Program-made: the position numbers and the translations under genes
Shown here: piece by piece, positions 1-8,446 of the stretch
Position numbering within the stretch: the first letter of the stretch is position 1
How the letters are laid out: the number at the start of each line of letters is the position of its first letter
DNA from: Curtobacterium sp. MCBA15_012
Lineage (GTDB): Bacteria; Actinomycetota; Actinomycetes; Actinomycetales; Microbacteriaceae
Length of the DNA stretch: 64,000 nucleotides
NCBI RefSeq assembly: GCF_001864935.2
Contig: NZ_CP126267.1
Location: forward strand, 1,550,001 to 1,614,000
Direction: 5' to 3'
The notes under the pieces: generated by a model
Database searches by the model: none
Told to the model about the DNA's origin: nothing
Seen by the model: only the letters and a program-made list of their open reading frames with translations

Positions 1-1
1 C

Positions 2-598
2 GTCACGGTGCTCGACGCCCTCGGCACCGGTCCCGTCGACGTGGTCGGCCACTCGATGGGCGCGTTCGTGGGCCTCGAGACCGCCGTCGCGGCGCCGACG
101 CGCGTGCGCTCGCTCGGTCTCGTCTCGGGCACCACGACGGCGACGGTCCGGGCGGCACGGCACCCGGTCCGTGCCCTCGCCACGCTGCCGGCGTTCACGC
201 TGCTGCGCGCCGGGCTCGCGGTGACGGGTCCGACCGCCCGGTCGCTGCTGCGGGGGCTGGCCCGGGTCGGGGTGCTCCCGCTGCTCGCCGCACCGGTCTT
301 CGCACACGTCCGCCGACTCGACCCGAGCGTGCTCGACGCGTTCGTCGCCGAGTTCCGGCCGCAGCTGTTCTCCGCGGCGGCCCGCTCGGCGGCCGGGTAC
401 GACGTCGAGCGCTGGCGCGCGGTGACGAGCCCGGCGACGGCGGTCGTCGGCCGGCAGGACGTGTTCGCCCGGACGACCGACCTGGACGACCTGCGGGCGC
501 TGCTGCCCGGGGTCCGGACCGCGGTGCTCGAGGACTGCGGCCACTTCGCGCACGTCGAGCACCCGGACGCCGTCGCTGCGCTGCTCGGGCTCGCCTGA
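2..598 (+). CDS. alpha/beta hydrolase, 5' end outside the window
   Basis: Partial gene: the frame is open from the first bases and the true start lies upstream. The nucleophile elbow GHSMGAFVG is about 16 residues in, and a C-terminal GHFAHVEHP supplies the usual catalytic His; the Asp is probably in VVGRQDVF. These are hallmarks of the alpha/beta hydrolase fold (esterase, lipase, haloperoxidase-like), but the substrate cannot be told. No signal peptide can be judged because the N-terminus is missing. It is convergent with the membrane-anchored protein that follows, with about 115 nt of unassigned sequence between them. Confidence 0.8.
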   Translation, partial: VTVLDALGTGPVDVVGHSMGAFVGLETAVAAPTRVRSLGLVSGTTTATVRAARHPVRALATLPAFTLLRAGLAVTGPTARSLLRGLARVGVLPLLAAPVFAHVRRLDPSVLDAFVAEFRPQLFSAAARSAAGYDVERWRAVTSPATAVVGRQDVFARTTDLDDLRALLPGVRTAVLEDCGHFAHVEHPDAVAALLGLA

Positions 599-713
599 CC
601 CGCACCGTTCGGATCCGGCTGACCCGCATTGCTCGGGCTCGCCTGACCGCACCCGCCGGGCTCGCCGGGCGCGACCCGGTCGCGCCCGGCACCGACGACC
701 GACGTGCCGGACG

Positions 714-1322
714 TCAGCGGTACTGCGGCGGCCAGTCGAACGGCGCCGGCCGGTGGGCGACCTCGCCGATCGTCGTGACCGCGAGGACGACCTGCCGACG
801 GTCCTCGAGCGCGATGGTCCGGGGGTTGCCGAGGAAGCGGTGGCCGTCGACCCACACGGTCAGTTCCCCCCGCAGCCCGCCGACGTGCCCGGCGCCGAGC
901 GAGACGCCCCACTCGTCGAAGAACTGCCCGAGGGTGAACGTGCGGCGCTCCGGCGACTCGACGTGCAGGATGCCCGACGTGTCGTGCGTGTGCAGCTCCG
1001 CGGCGAACCGCTCGCGCGACGAGTGTCCGACGTTCCCGGGCACCGTGACCGGCACGTCCCCGTCCAGGATCGTCAGGTGGGTGTGCACGTGCTCCGCGAG
1101 CGGCTCACCCCACACGTTGCGCAGGCCCGCCGCGTCGGCCCGCGTCTGCAGGTCGGTCGGGGCCGGCCACGGAGGCGCGGACCGGGTCGTGCCCGCGGCC
1201 GGCGTCGAGCAGACGGCCAGCAGCAGGACGGCGACCGCCGCCACGACCACCACCGCGCGCGGCGCGGGGCGGGCGCCCGCACCGCCCGTTCGGCGACGCG
1301 GCCCGGCCGCGGTCGTGCTCAC
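714..1322 (-). CDS. membrane-anchored or secreted His-rich protein of unknown function
   Basis: 202 residues. After a basic N-terminus comes a hydrophobic segment (AVVVVAAVAVLLLAVC) that acts as signal or anchor; LAVC resembles a lipobox but Val before the Cys is unusual. The exported part has two His clusters, AEHVHTHLTI and ELHTHDTSGILH, which could bind a metal; that is inference from composition. The GTG start is chosen because it overlaps the TGA of the aldo/keto reductase in a GTGA junction, so the two genes are probably translationally coupled. I do not recognise a characterised family. Confidence 0.6.
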   Translation of the reverse strand: MSTTAAGPRRRTGGAGARPAPRAVVVVAAVAVLLLAVCSTPAAGTTRSAPPWPAPTDLQTRADAAGLRNVWGEPLAEHVHTHLTILDGDVPVTVPGNVGHSSRERFAAELHTHDTSGILHVESPERRTFTLGQFFDEWGVSLGAGHVGGLRGELTVWVDGHRFLGNPRTIALEDRRQVVLAVTTIGEVAHRPAPFDWPPQYR

Positions 1323-2299
1323 CACCGGTCGTGCACGGCGGCACGGAACCACCGGTCGTAGAGCTCGTGCACCGTGGCGTCGAGGCCGGGCACCTCGCCG
1401 AGGTCCGCGGCGCCCGCGTTCGAGCGGGCCTGCTCGGGGTTGCGCGCACCGGGGATCGCGGCCGTCACGCCGTCCTGGGCGACGATCCACGCGAGCGCCG
1501 CCTGCGGGACCGAGACGCCCTCGGGCAGGGCGGCGGCGAACGCCTGCGCCGCCTGCACGCCGTCCGCGAAGTCGACCCCGCTGAAGGTCTCGCCCTGGTC
1601 GAACGCCTCGCCGTGCCGGTTGTAGTTGCGGTGGTCCTGTTCCGGGAACGTCGTCTCGGTCGTGTACCCGCCGGACAGCAGCCCCGAGGCCAGCGGCACC
1701 CGGGCGAGGATGCCCACTCCCGCCTCACGCGCGGCGGGCAGCACGCGGTCCAGGGGCTTCAACCGGAACGCGTTGAGGATGACCTGCACGCTCGCGACAC
1801 CCGGCCGGGCGATCGCCGTCAGTGCCTGGTCCGCGGTCTCGACGGACACGCCGTACGCGGCGACCGACCCGTCGGCGACGAGGGCGTCGAGGGCGTCGTA
1901 GACACGGTCGTCCTCGAAGACCGCGGTCGGCGGGCAGTGCAGCTGGACGAGGTCGAGCGTGTCCTGCTGCAGGTTCCGCCGCGAGCGGTCCACCCACGCG
2001 CGGAAGTTCGCGGCGACGTAGTTCTCCGGCACCTGGTCGGCGCGACGGCCCATCTTGGTCGTCACGGTGAGCGGGACGTCGGGGTTGGCCCGTCGCCAGG
2101 CTCCGATGCGCTGCTCGCTCCGGCCGTCGCCGTACACGTCGGCGGTGTCGAACAGGGTGACGCCGGACTCGACCGAGGCGTCCATCACGGCGGCGGCGTC
2201 CTGCTCGCTGACGGGACCCCAGTCACCGCCGAACTGCCAGGTGCCGAGACCGACCACGGACACGGAGCGGCCGGTACGGCCGAGGGTGCGACTCTGCAT
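1319..2299 (-). CDS. aldo/keto reductase
   Basis: 326 residues starting at ATG (MQSRTLGRTG). The catalytic tetrad of the aldo/keto reductase superfamily is visible: Asp and Tyr in FDTADVYGDGRSEQ, Lys in TTKMGRR and His in LVQLHCPP. The enzyme should be a cytosolic NADPH-dependent (beta/alpha)8 barrel reducing aldehydes or ketones; the substrate is unknown. It precedes and overlaps by four bases the exported His-rich protein, so both are probably one transcript. An APC-family transporter starts divergently 84 nt away. In-frame sequence upstream of this ATG is antisense to that transporter and was not included. Confidence 0.88.
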   Translation of the reverse strand: MQSRTLGRTGRSVSVVGLGTWQFGGDWGPVSEQDAAAVMDASVESGVTLFDTADVYGDGRSEQRIGAWRRANPDVPLTVTTKMGRRADQVPENYVAANFRAWVDRSRRNLQQDTLDLVQLHCPPTAVFEDDRVYDALDALVADGSVAAYGVSVETADQALTAIARPGVASVQVILNAFRLKPLDRVLPAAREAGVGILARVPLASGLLSGGYTTETTFPEQDHRNYNRHGEAFDQGETFSGVDFADGVQAAQAFAAALPEGVSVPQAALAWIVAQDGVTAAIPGARNPEQARSNAGAADLGEVPGLDATVHELYDRWFRAAVHDRW

Positions 2300-2383
2300 G
2301 CCGTCGAGCGTAGTCACGGCCGGTGCGGGCGGTGCCCGGACCGTCCGGTCCGGGCACCGTCGTCGTGCGGCAGGATCGGCGAC

Positions 2384-3670
2384 GTGGACCGTCCCGCCGC
2401 CGCACCGCCCCAGCCGTCGCTCGCCCGCCGTCTGACCCTGCCCGACGCCGTGCTCATCGGGCTCGGGTCGATGATCGGGGCGGGCGTGTTCTCGGCGTTC
2501 GCACCCGCGGCCGCAGCCGCGGGCGCGTGGCTGCTCCTCGCCCTGGCGCTCGCCGGTGCCGTCGCGTTCTGCAACGCCACCTCGTCCGCCCAGCTCGCGG
2601 CGCAGTACCCGACCTCGGGCGGCACCTACGTGTACGGACGGGAGCGGCTGGGACCGTGGGCCGGGTACGCCGCCGGGTGGTGCTTCGTCGTCGGGAAGAC
2701 CGCGAGTGCCGCGGCCATGGCGCTCACCTTCGCGTCCCACGTCGCCCCGGGGCCCTGGACGAGACCGGTCGCCGTCCTCGCGGTGCTCGCGACCACCGGG
2801 GTGAACCTGCTCGGGATCACCCGGACCGCGCGGCTCACCCGCGTGCTCGTCGCGGTCGCCCTCGTCGCGCTCGTCACCGTCGTCGTGATCGGCGCGACGA
2901 CCACCGCCCCCGCCGCGGACGGACCAGCCGGGGGCCCGTCACCGCTCGGGGTGCTGCAGGCCGCGGGCTTCCTGTTCTTCGCGTTCGCCGGGTACGCCCG
3001 CATCGCCACCATTGGCGAGGAGGTCGTCGACCCCGCCCGGACGATCCCGCGCGCGGTCGTCCTCGCGCTCGGGCTCGCCCTCGTCGTCTACGCCGCGGTC
3101 GCGCTCGCCCTGCTGCACGCCCTCGGCCCGGCGGGCACGGCGGGCACGCCGACACCCCTCGCCGCCGTCGCCGCGCTCCCCGGCGGGCCGTGGCCGGTCG
3201 TCGTCCGCGTCGGGGCCGCCGCGGCCTCCCTCGGGGCGCTGCTCGCGATCGTCGCCGGCATCGGTCGGACCGCCCTCGCCATGGCCCGCGGCGGCGACCT
3301 GCCCGCGGCGCTCGCCGCCGTGCACCCCCGCCGCCGGGTGCCCCACCGCGCCGAGGCGCTCCTCGCCGTCGTCGTCTGCGTCCTCGTGACGACCGTCGAC
3401 CTGCGCGCGGCGATCGGCGCCTCGGCGTTCGGTGTCCTGCTCTACTACGCGGTCGCGAACGCCGCGGCGTGGACGCAGGACCGCGCGCACCGCCGCTGGC
3501 CCCGGGCGCTGGCGCTCGCCGGGGTGGTCGGGTGCGTGGTGCTCGTCGCCGCCCTGCCACCGTCGTCCGTGGTGGCGGGCACCGTGGTGCTGGCGGTCGG
3601 ACTCGCGCTGCGGTGGGTGCGGCTGCGCCGTTCCGCTCCACGGCGCCCGAGTCCGCCGCCGGGCGACTGA
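2384..3670 (+). CDS. APC superfamily amino acid permease
   Basis: 428 residues with about 11-12 hydrophobic helices. Residues 20-45 (LPDAVLIGLGSMIGAGVF) form the APC helix I signature with its unwound GSMIGAGVF segment, which binds substrate amino or carboxyl groups in characterised members. Likely a proton-coupled amino acid or polyamine symporter in the cytoplasmic membrane; specificity not predictable. The GTG start is preceded by CAGGAT seven bases upstream, fitting a leaderless mRNA. It is divergent from the aldo/keto reductase and convergent with the sigma-factor operon downstream. Confidence 0.85.
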   Translation: MDRPAAAPPQPSLARRLTLPDAVLIGLGSMIGAGVFSAFAPAAAAAGAWLLLALALAGAVAFCNATSSAQLAAQYPTSGGTYVYGRERLGPWAGYAAGWCFVVGKTASAAAMALTFASHVAPGPWTRPVAVLAVLATTGVNLLGITRTARLTRVLVAVALVALVTVVVIGATTTAPAADGPAGGPSPLGVLQAAGFLFFAFAGYARIATIGEEVVDPARTIPRAVVLALGLALVVYAAVALALLHALGPAGTAGTPTPLAAVAALPGGPWPVVVRVGAAAASLGALLAIVAGIGRTALAMARGGDLPAALAAVHPRRRVPHRAEALLAVVVCVLVTTVDLRAAIGASAFGVLLYYAVANAAAWTQDRAHRRWPRALALAGVVGCVVLVAALPPSSVVAGTVVLAVGLALRWVRLRRSAPRRPSPPPGD

Positions 3671-3742
3671 CGCTCGCGGGTGCGCCGGACGCCAGGGGAG
3701 CCCGGCCGATCACCGGGGTCGCGCCGCGCTCGGTCCCCGTCG

Positions 3743-4639
3743 TCAGTCCGCGGAGCGGGGGTCCGTCGACGGGTCGTACCGCTGGTCGCCCCAGGTCCCG
3801 TCGTCACCGGGTGGGGCCGGGTGCTCCGACTGCCAGGTGCTGCTCACGTCGTCGAACTCGGACGCGCCGCACCAGTCGCCCGCGGACAGGTCCGAGACGC
3901 CGAAGACCACGAACAGCGAGGACTCCGGCACGATGCCGAGGGACTCGCCCCTGGCCGTCATGCACCCCTGGAACCGGTGGAACGCCGCGAGGTACTCGCT
4001 CCGGGTGACGACGCCGTCCCGGACCGCCTCCTGCTGCGCGGCGCTGGGTCCGGGCAGCGGCGGAGCCCCGAGCCACCCCGTCGACAGTGTCCAGCGCGCA
4101 CCGGGAGTGGTGCGGACGACGACGGTGCGCGACGGCAGCGCTCCGACCGCGATCGTGCCCGTCACGGTCCGACCCGGGTCGCACGAGGGCACCGAGGACC
4201 CGCCTGCCTCCGATGCCGCGAAGCCGACCCGCGTCGCCCCGGCGTCGGACAGGCAGCGGAGTGACCAGGCGAGCTGCTCGGCGCCGGGCGGTGGTGCACC
4301 GACCGAGACCTCGTCGTCCCCCGACCCGAGCACGGCCTCGGGATCCCCGACGATCGGGGTGTACGGCATCGTCGTGCCCTGCACCGCGGCCCGGGCTCCG
4401 GCACGGGCGGCCGTGGCGTCGGCGTCAGGCGTCGCGGCGGCGGTGATCGCCCCGCCCACGGTCGCACCGGCGAGCACGCAGAGCAGCGCACCGCCGACGC
4501 TCGCGGACCGCCACCGCCGTCGCCGGGCGGTCTGCTCGACGGTCGTGACGAGCAGGGACCGCAGTGCCAGGGTCCGCTCGTCGACGGCGCCTGCCGGAGC
4601 GCCGCGGTCGTCGGCTCGGGGCTGGTCGTGGTGGGTCAC
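3743..4639 (-). CDS. single-pass membrane protein coupled to an ECF sigma factor
   Basis: 298 residues. A basic cytoplasmic stretch (TARRRRWRS) is followed by one transmembrane helix at about residues 47-68; the rest is a large extracytoplasmic domain with cysteine pairs. The GTG start overlaps the sigma-factor stop (GTGA), so it is translated with it. Position suggests an anti-sigma or sensor partner, but the usual zinc anti-sigma HxxxCxxC motif is absent, so that role is inference. The exported domain has no family I recognise. Confidence 0.65.
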   Translation of the reverse strand: MTHHDQPRADDRGAPAGAVDERTLALRSLLVTTVEQTARRRRWRSASVGGALLCVLAGATVGGAITAAATPDADATAARAGARAAVQGTTMPYTPIVGDPEAVLGSGDDEVSVGAPPPGAEQLAWSLRCLSDAGATRVGFAASEAGGSSVPSCDPGRTVTGTIAVGALPSRTVVVRTTPGARWTLSTGWLGAPPLPGPSAAQQEAVRDGVVTRSEYLAAFHRFQGCMTARGESLGIVPESSLFVVFGVSDLSAGDWCGASEFDDVSSTWQSEHPAPPGDDGTWGDQRYDPSTDPRSAD

Positions 4640-5310
4640 GGGCGTGCTCCGTTCGGTCGGGTCCGGCGTGCGGGCTGGTGCTGGTGCTGGTGCTGGTGCT
4701 GGTGCTGGTGCTCGTGGTGGTGGTCGTGGTGGTGGTCGTGTGGCTCCGCATCCGACGACCGCGCGAGCCGTGCCGCCAACCGGGCACGCGCACGGGAGAG
4801 TCGGGACTTGACGGTGCCCGGCGGGATCCCGAGCGCCTCGGCGACCTCCCGCTCGGCGTAGCCCTCCAGGACGACGAGGGTCAGGACCTCCTGGTCCCGG
4901 GGAGCAAGCGTGCGGAGGGCACGCACGGCCTCCCCGTCGGTCTCGCGGTCGGCGTGGTCCGGCGACGGCTCCGGTGGGGGCAGCCGGTCGAGCGCCGCCC
5001 GGTACCGGCGGGTCGCGCGGCCCTGGTTCCGCGCCGTGTTCGTCGCCGTGACGAGCAGCCACGGGAGCACGGACCCGTCGACGAGCCGCACACGGGCCCG
5101 GAGCCGCCACGCCTCGAGGAACACGACCGCGACCGCGTCGGCGGCGTCGGCCTCGACGGGCAGCAGTCGCTGCGCGTGCCGCAGCACACGGTGCCGGTGC
5201 CGGTCGAACACGCGGCCGAACGCCTCGCCGTCACCACCGAGGGCCCGGCCCCAGTCGACGCGGTCCTCGTCGGTGCTCGTGCCCGGTCTGCCGGGCTGCT
5301 CGTTCCCCAT
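4636..5310 (-). CDS. ECF-type RNA polymerase sigma factor
   Basis: 224 residues. Region 2 is recognisable from FGRVFDRHRHRVLRHAQRLL through AVAVVFLEAWR and VLPWLLVTATN; region 4 with its helix-turn-helix is AEREVAEALGIPPGTVKSRL. It should direct RNA polymerase to a small regulon in response to an unknown signal. The C-terminal tail is unusual: about 25 residues of alternating His and Gln (HDHHHDHHHEHQHQ...) encoded by a CTGGTG microsatellite, absent from typical ECF factors. It is first in a two-gene operon with the membrane protein it overlaps. Confidence 0.88.
   Translation of the reverse strand: MGNEQPGRPGTSTDEDRVDWGRALGGDGEAFGRVFDRHRHRVLRHAQRLLPVEADAADAVAVVFLEAWRLRARVRLVDGSVLPWLLVTATNTARNQGRATRRYRAALDRLPPPEPSPDHADRETDGEAVRALRTLAPRDQEVLTLVVLEGYAEREVAEALGIPPGTVKSRLSRARARLAARLARSSDAEPHDHHHDHHHEHQHQHQHQHQHQPARRTRPNGARP
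4675..4710. repeat. hexanucleotide microsatellite (CTGGTG)6
   Basis: Six uninterrupted copies of CTGGTG, followed by degenerate GTGGTGGTC units to about 4740. On the minus strand the array encodes the His-Gln tail of the ECF sigma factor, so slippage would change tail length in steps of two residues without breaking the frame. Confidence 0.9.
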
Positions 5311-5555
5311 GCCCAGGAGTGTCCGCTCGGTGCCGATCGGTTCCACTCCGTCCCGATCCGGTCCCGTCCCGCGTGTCGACCCCACCTGCGGAAGGCTCGC
5401 ACGACCCGTGCGGCCCCCCGTGGGGCGCGCCGCGCTCGCCGCGGACCGGTTGTGGCGGGGCCCCGAGGAGGCGGGTCGCGCCTCCCGGCCGGTCGCGGAC
5501 GACCGGACCCGCCGTGTCGGAGCCGAGCCGGGCCTCCAGACCGACGGCTGCGCCG

Positions 5556-6083
5556 TCAGGACGCGGTGGTGACCCCGCGGCGCAGCACCGCGCGCGCAGC
5601 GCGGGCACGGGGGATCACCCAGCAGGCCGACCACACGCCCATGCCGACCCACAGGCCGCTGAGCAGCAGCGTGAGGAGCAGTCCGTGCTGGTCGAGGGCC
5701 GACCAGGTCATCGCCGTCCACAGCACGCAGAGGACGATCTTGCTCCAGCCGGCGCCCTCGCGGTCGGCCTGCGCCTGCAGGAGGGGGATCCAGACGTCGG
5801 CGGTGACGTCGGGCGGGACCGCGCCGTCGGCGACCCAGCGCTGGGCGCGCACCGACTGCTCGTAGCCACCGCCGGAGCGCCAGCTGCGCAGCTGGGTCCA
5901 GACGCCGAGCGCGGCACCGAGCAGTCCGGCCGGGACCCCGACCGCGACCAGGAGACCCGTGGTGGGTTCCGCCCAGGACGAGGCGACGAGGACGACCAGG
6001 ACCGCGCCGAAGGCCGCGCCCGCGACCGCGGTACCGAGCAGGCGGAGCCGCCCGGCCTCGTCGAGCACTCCGACACCGTCCAC
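5556..6083 (-). CDS. four-helix membrane protein of unknown function
   Basis: 175 residues from the GTG chosen here. Four hydrophobic helices are visible, in two pairs (LRLLGTAVAGAAFGAVLVVL and TGLLVAVGVPAGLLGAALGV; then IVLCVLWTAMTW and LLLTLLLSGLWVGMGV), with a cytosolic-looking loop between pairs. The GTG leaves about 70 nt for two divergent promoters. An alternative ATG at 6143 has a purine-rich AGGAGGG upstream but would leave only nine bases to the acyl-CoA synthetase start. No recognised family. Confidence 0.6.
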   Translation of the reverse strand: MDGVGVLDEAGRLRLLGTAVAGAAFGAVLVVLVASSWAEPTTGLLVAVGVPAGLLGAALGVWTQLRSWRSGGGYEQSVRAQRWVADGAVPPDVTADVWIPLLQAQADREGAGWSKIVLCVLWTAMTWSALDQHGLLLTLLLSGLWVGMGVWSACWVIPRARAARAVLRRGVTTAS

Positions 6084-6152
6084 GGGGACGACCGTACCCG
6101 GCTCGGCGGGAGGGACGCTGCGCGCACGGCCGGGGTGCGGCATGATCGACCG

Positions 6153-7955
6153 GTGCCCTCCTCGAACCCGACCACGGCCTACCGCGCGGCGCGCGACGAG
6201 CTCCTCGCCGTCCTCGACGAGCACGACGCCGGCCGTGCCGAAGCAGCGCGCCGTGCCTTCCGGTGGCCCGACGTCGGCGAGACGTTCAACTGGGCGACCG
6301 ACTGGTTCGACGTCGTCGCCCGGGGGAACGACCGCGTCGCTCTCTGGATCGTCGACGGCGAGGGCGGGTCGCGCACGACCTACGCCGAGATGGCCGCACG
6401 GTCGGACCGCCTCGCGGTGCACCTCGACCGCCTCGGGGTCCGCAAGGGCGACCACGTGCTCGTCATGCTCGGCAACCAGCTCGAGCTGTGGGAGACGATG
6501 CTCGCCGTGATGAAGCTCGGCGCCGTGATCCTGCCGACCTCCACGATGCTCGACACCGCCGACCTGCAGGACCGCATCGACCGCGGTGGCGTCGCACACG
6601 TCGTGACGAACCACGGCGAGACCCCGAAGTTCGACGGTGTCACGGGAGCGCCGTCGCGCATCGTGATCGGCGGCGCGGCCGACGGCTGGACGACCTACCC
6701 CGACGACCTCGGCACCCCGACCGACACCGCCGCGCGCCCCGTCGTCACGACCCTGACGACCGACCCCTGCCTGGTGTACTTCACCTCGGGCACGACGTCG
6801 AAGCCGAAGATGGTCGTGCACACGCAGGCCTCGTACCCGATCGGCCACCTCAGCACGATGCACTGGCTCGGCATCCGGCCCGGCGACGTGCACCTGGCGA
6901 TCAGCTCGCCCGGCTGGGGCAAGCACGCCTGGAGCTGCTTCTTCGCGCCGTGGATCGCCGAGGCGACCGTGTTCGTGTACGACACCCCGCGGTTCGACCC
7001 GGCCGGGCTCCTCGACCAGCTCGATCGGGCCGGCGTCGACACCTTCTGCGCGCCGCCGACCGCGTGGCGCATGCTGCTGCAGGCTGACCTCGGACCGAAG
7101 CCGCGCGCGCTCCGCGAGGTCGTCTCGGCCGGCGAACCGCTCAACCCGGAGGTCATCGCCCGCGTGCAGGACGCCTGGGGCCTGACCATCCGCGACGGCT
7201 ACGGCCAGACCGAGACGACCGCGATCATCGCGAACGCGCCCGGCGCACCGGTCACACCCGGTGCGATGGGCCGACCGCTGCCCGGCGTCACCGTCACCCT
7301 GCTCGACCCGCTGACCGGTGCGCCCGTCGACGAGGGCGAGGTCTGCCTCGACCTGACCGAGCGGCCGACCAACCTGATGGCCGGGTACCTCGGCGACCCC
7401 GACCGCACCGCGGACGCGATGCGCGACGGGTTCTTCCACACCGGCGACGTCGCCTCGCGGGACGCCGACGGCCAGCTGACGTTCATCGGCCGGACCGACG
7501 ACGTGTTCAAGTCGTCCGACTACAAGGTGTCGCCCTTCGAGGTCGAGAGCGCCCTGCTCCAGCACGCAGCCGTGGCCGAGAGCGCGGTCGTGCCCGCGCC
7601 CGACGCGGCACGCCTCAACGTGGTGAAGGCCTACGTGACGCTCGCCGCCGGGTGGGAACCCTCCGAGGAGACCGCCCGCCGTGTGCTCGAGCACGCCCGG
7701 ACTGCGCTGCCCGCCTACGCACGGGTGCGTCGGGTGGAGTTCGGCGAGCTGCCGAAGACCATCTCGGGCAAGATCCGTCGCGTCGAGCTGCGGGAGCGCG
7801 AGGAGCGTTCCGCGGCGTCGGGGACGGCGGTGACGGGGGAATGGCGCGACGACCAGTTCCCCGAGCTGCGTGCGGTGGGGCGGCGCGCGGACGACCGGCA
7901 CGGGGCGGCGGGATCGGACGAGTCCGGGTCCGGGTCCGACGGATCCTCTTCGTGA
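6153..7955 (+). CDS. AMP-dependent acyl-CoA synthetase, medium-chain/acetyl-CoA synthetase-like
   Basis: 600 residues. Adenylate-forming motifs are in order: P-loop YFTSGTTSKPKMVVHTQ, DGYGQTE, TGDVASRDADGQLTFIGRTD hinge, and the catalytic C-terminal Lys in KTISGKIRR. It activates a carboxylic acid with ATP and transfers it to CoA. The FNWATDWFDVVARGN N-terminus resembles medium-chain acyl-CoA synthetases. The last ~50 residues are acidic and Gly/Ser-rich and probably disordered. The GTG lies six bases after CATGAT, a plausible leaderless start. Substrate is not predictable. Confidence 0.87.
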   Translation: MPSSNPTTAYRAARDELLAVLDEHDAGRAEAARRAFRWPDVGETFNWATDWFDVVARGNDRVALWIVDGEGGSRTTYAEMAARSDRLAVHLDRLGVRKGDHVLVMLGNQLELWETMLAVMKLGAVILPTSTMLDTADLQDRIDRGGVAHVVTNHGETPKFDGVTGAPSRIVIGGAADGWTTYPDDLGTPTDTAARPVVTTLTTDPCLVYFTSGTTSKPKMVVHTQASYPIGHLSTMHWLGIRPGDVHLAISSPGWGKHAWSCFFAPWIAEATVFVYDTPRFDPAGLLDQLDRAGVDTFCAPPTAWRMLLQADLGPKPRALREVVSAGEPLNPEVIARVQDAWGLTIRDGYGQTETTAIIANAPGAPVTPGAMGRPLPGVTVTLLDPLTGAPVDEGEVCLDLTERPTNLMAGYLGDPDRTADAMRDGFFHTGDVASRDADGQLTFIGRTDDVFKSSDYKVSPFEVESALLQHAAVAESAVVPAPDAARLNVVKAYVTLAAGWEPSEETARRVLEHARTALPAYARVRRVEFGELPKTISGKIRRVELREREERSAASGTAVTGEWRDDQFPELRAVGRRADDRHGAAGSDESGSGSDGSSS

Positions 7956-8000
7956 GCGCGGACTGACCTGGCGTTCGCCCGGGGCGTCGGCAGCCGTGTC

Positions 8001-8027
8001 GGGCTGATCGCGCTGGTCCGATCAGCC
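8001..8027 (+). terminator. hairpin after the acyl-CoA synthetase gene
   Basis: GGCTGATCG (8002-8010) pairs with CGATCAGCC (8019-8027) around an 8-nt loop, 46 nt past the stop. There is no U-run, as is common for actinobacterial terminators. Confidence 0.55.
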
Positions 8028-8047
8028 GGCCCGCACGGACGGGTCGG

Positions 8048-8218
8048 TCAGGCGGCCCGGAAGAAGTCGCCGTAGGACGGGTCGCGCGGCACGTCGCCGA
8101 GCGTGCGGTGGTGCACGAGCGCCTCGATCTCGTCGGGGTGCCGCATGCCGCGGCGGTGCCACTCGTGCGGGTCGCGCTGCAGGGCGCCGAGGTCGCTGGT
8201 GTGGACCACGCGGCTCAC
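8048..8218 (-). CDS. 56-aa hypothetical protein, second gene of a micro-operon
   Basis: Begins at GTG (VSRVVHTSDLGAL) that overlaps the stop of the 49-aa membrane protein upstream in a GTGA junction, and ends in YGDFFRAA. It is charged and His/Arg-rich (DPHEWHRRGMRHPDEIEALVHH), hence soluble. I recognise no family. The overlap with a gene that has its own strong ribosome-binding site is the main reason to call it real. Expected to be co-transcribed with that gene and with it under the neighbouring MarR regulator. Confidence 0.55.
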   Translation of the reverse strand: MSRVVHTSDLGALQRDPHEWHRRGMRHPDEIEALVHHRTLGDVPRDPSYGDFFRAA

Positions 8219-8364
8219 GCTCCCAGGGTGACGACGCTGACGGCGGCGGCGGTGACCGTCACGGCCACGATGCCGACGGAGGTCGCGACCGCGGCGAGCA
8301 GGCGCCCGTGTGCCGCTTCCCGGACCTCGGAGAACTGCGAGTGTGTCGCGTCGATGGTGCTCAT
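8215..8364 (-). CDS. 49-aa single-pass membrane protein
   Basis: Starts at ATG (MSTIDATHSQFSEVREAAHG) with a strong AGGGAGGG ribosome-binding site about 9 nt upstream. After ~20 polar residues there is one long hydrophobic helix (LLAAVATSVGIVAVTVTAAA) running to the C-terminus. Its stop overlaps the GTG of the 56-aa gene. The leader begins just downstream of the palindrome TAGTTTGTCTAACTA next to the MarR gene, so MarR control is likely. Function unknown; small membrane proteins beside MarR genes are sometimes exporter accessories, which is only a guess here. Confidence 0.65.
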   Translation of the reverse strand: MSTIDATHSQFSEVREAAHGRLLAAVATSVGIVAVTVTAAAVSVVTLGA

Positions 8365-8431
8365 GGCCGGGCCCTCCCTGTGTCGTCGCACCCGCTGCTG
8401 CGGTGCTGGGACCAGACTGCGCCTGTTTCCC

Positions 8432-8446
8432 TAGTTTGTCTAACTA
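8432..8446. promoter_or_regulatory. candidate MarR operator
   Basis: TAGTTTGTCTAACTA is a perfect inverted repeat (TAGTT-N5-AACTA), strikingly AT-rich for this genome. It overlaps the stop codon of the marR-type gene and lies 68-82 nt upstream of the 49-aa gene start, where a promoter for the micro-operon would be. Size and symmetry fit MarR-family operators. Confidence 0.6.
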
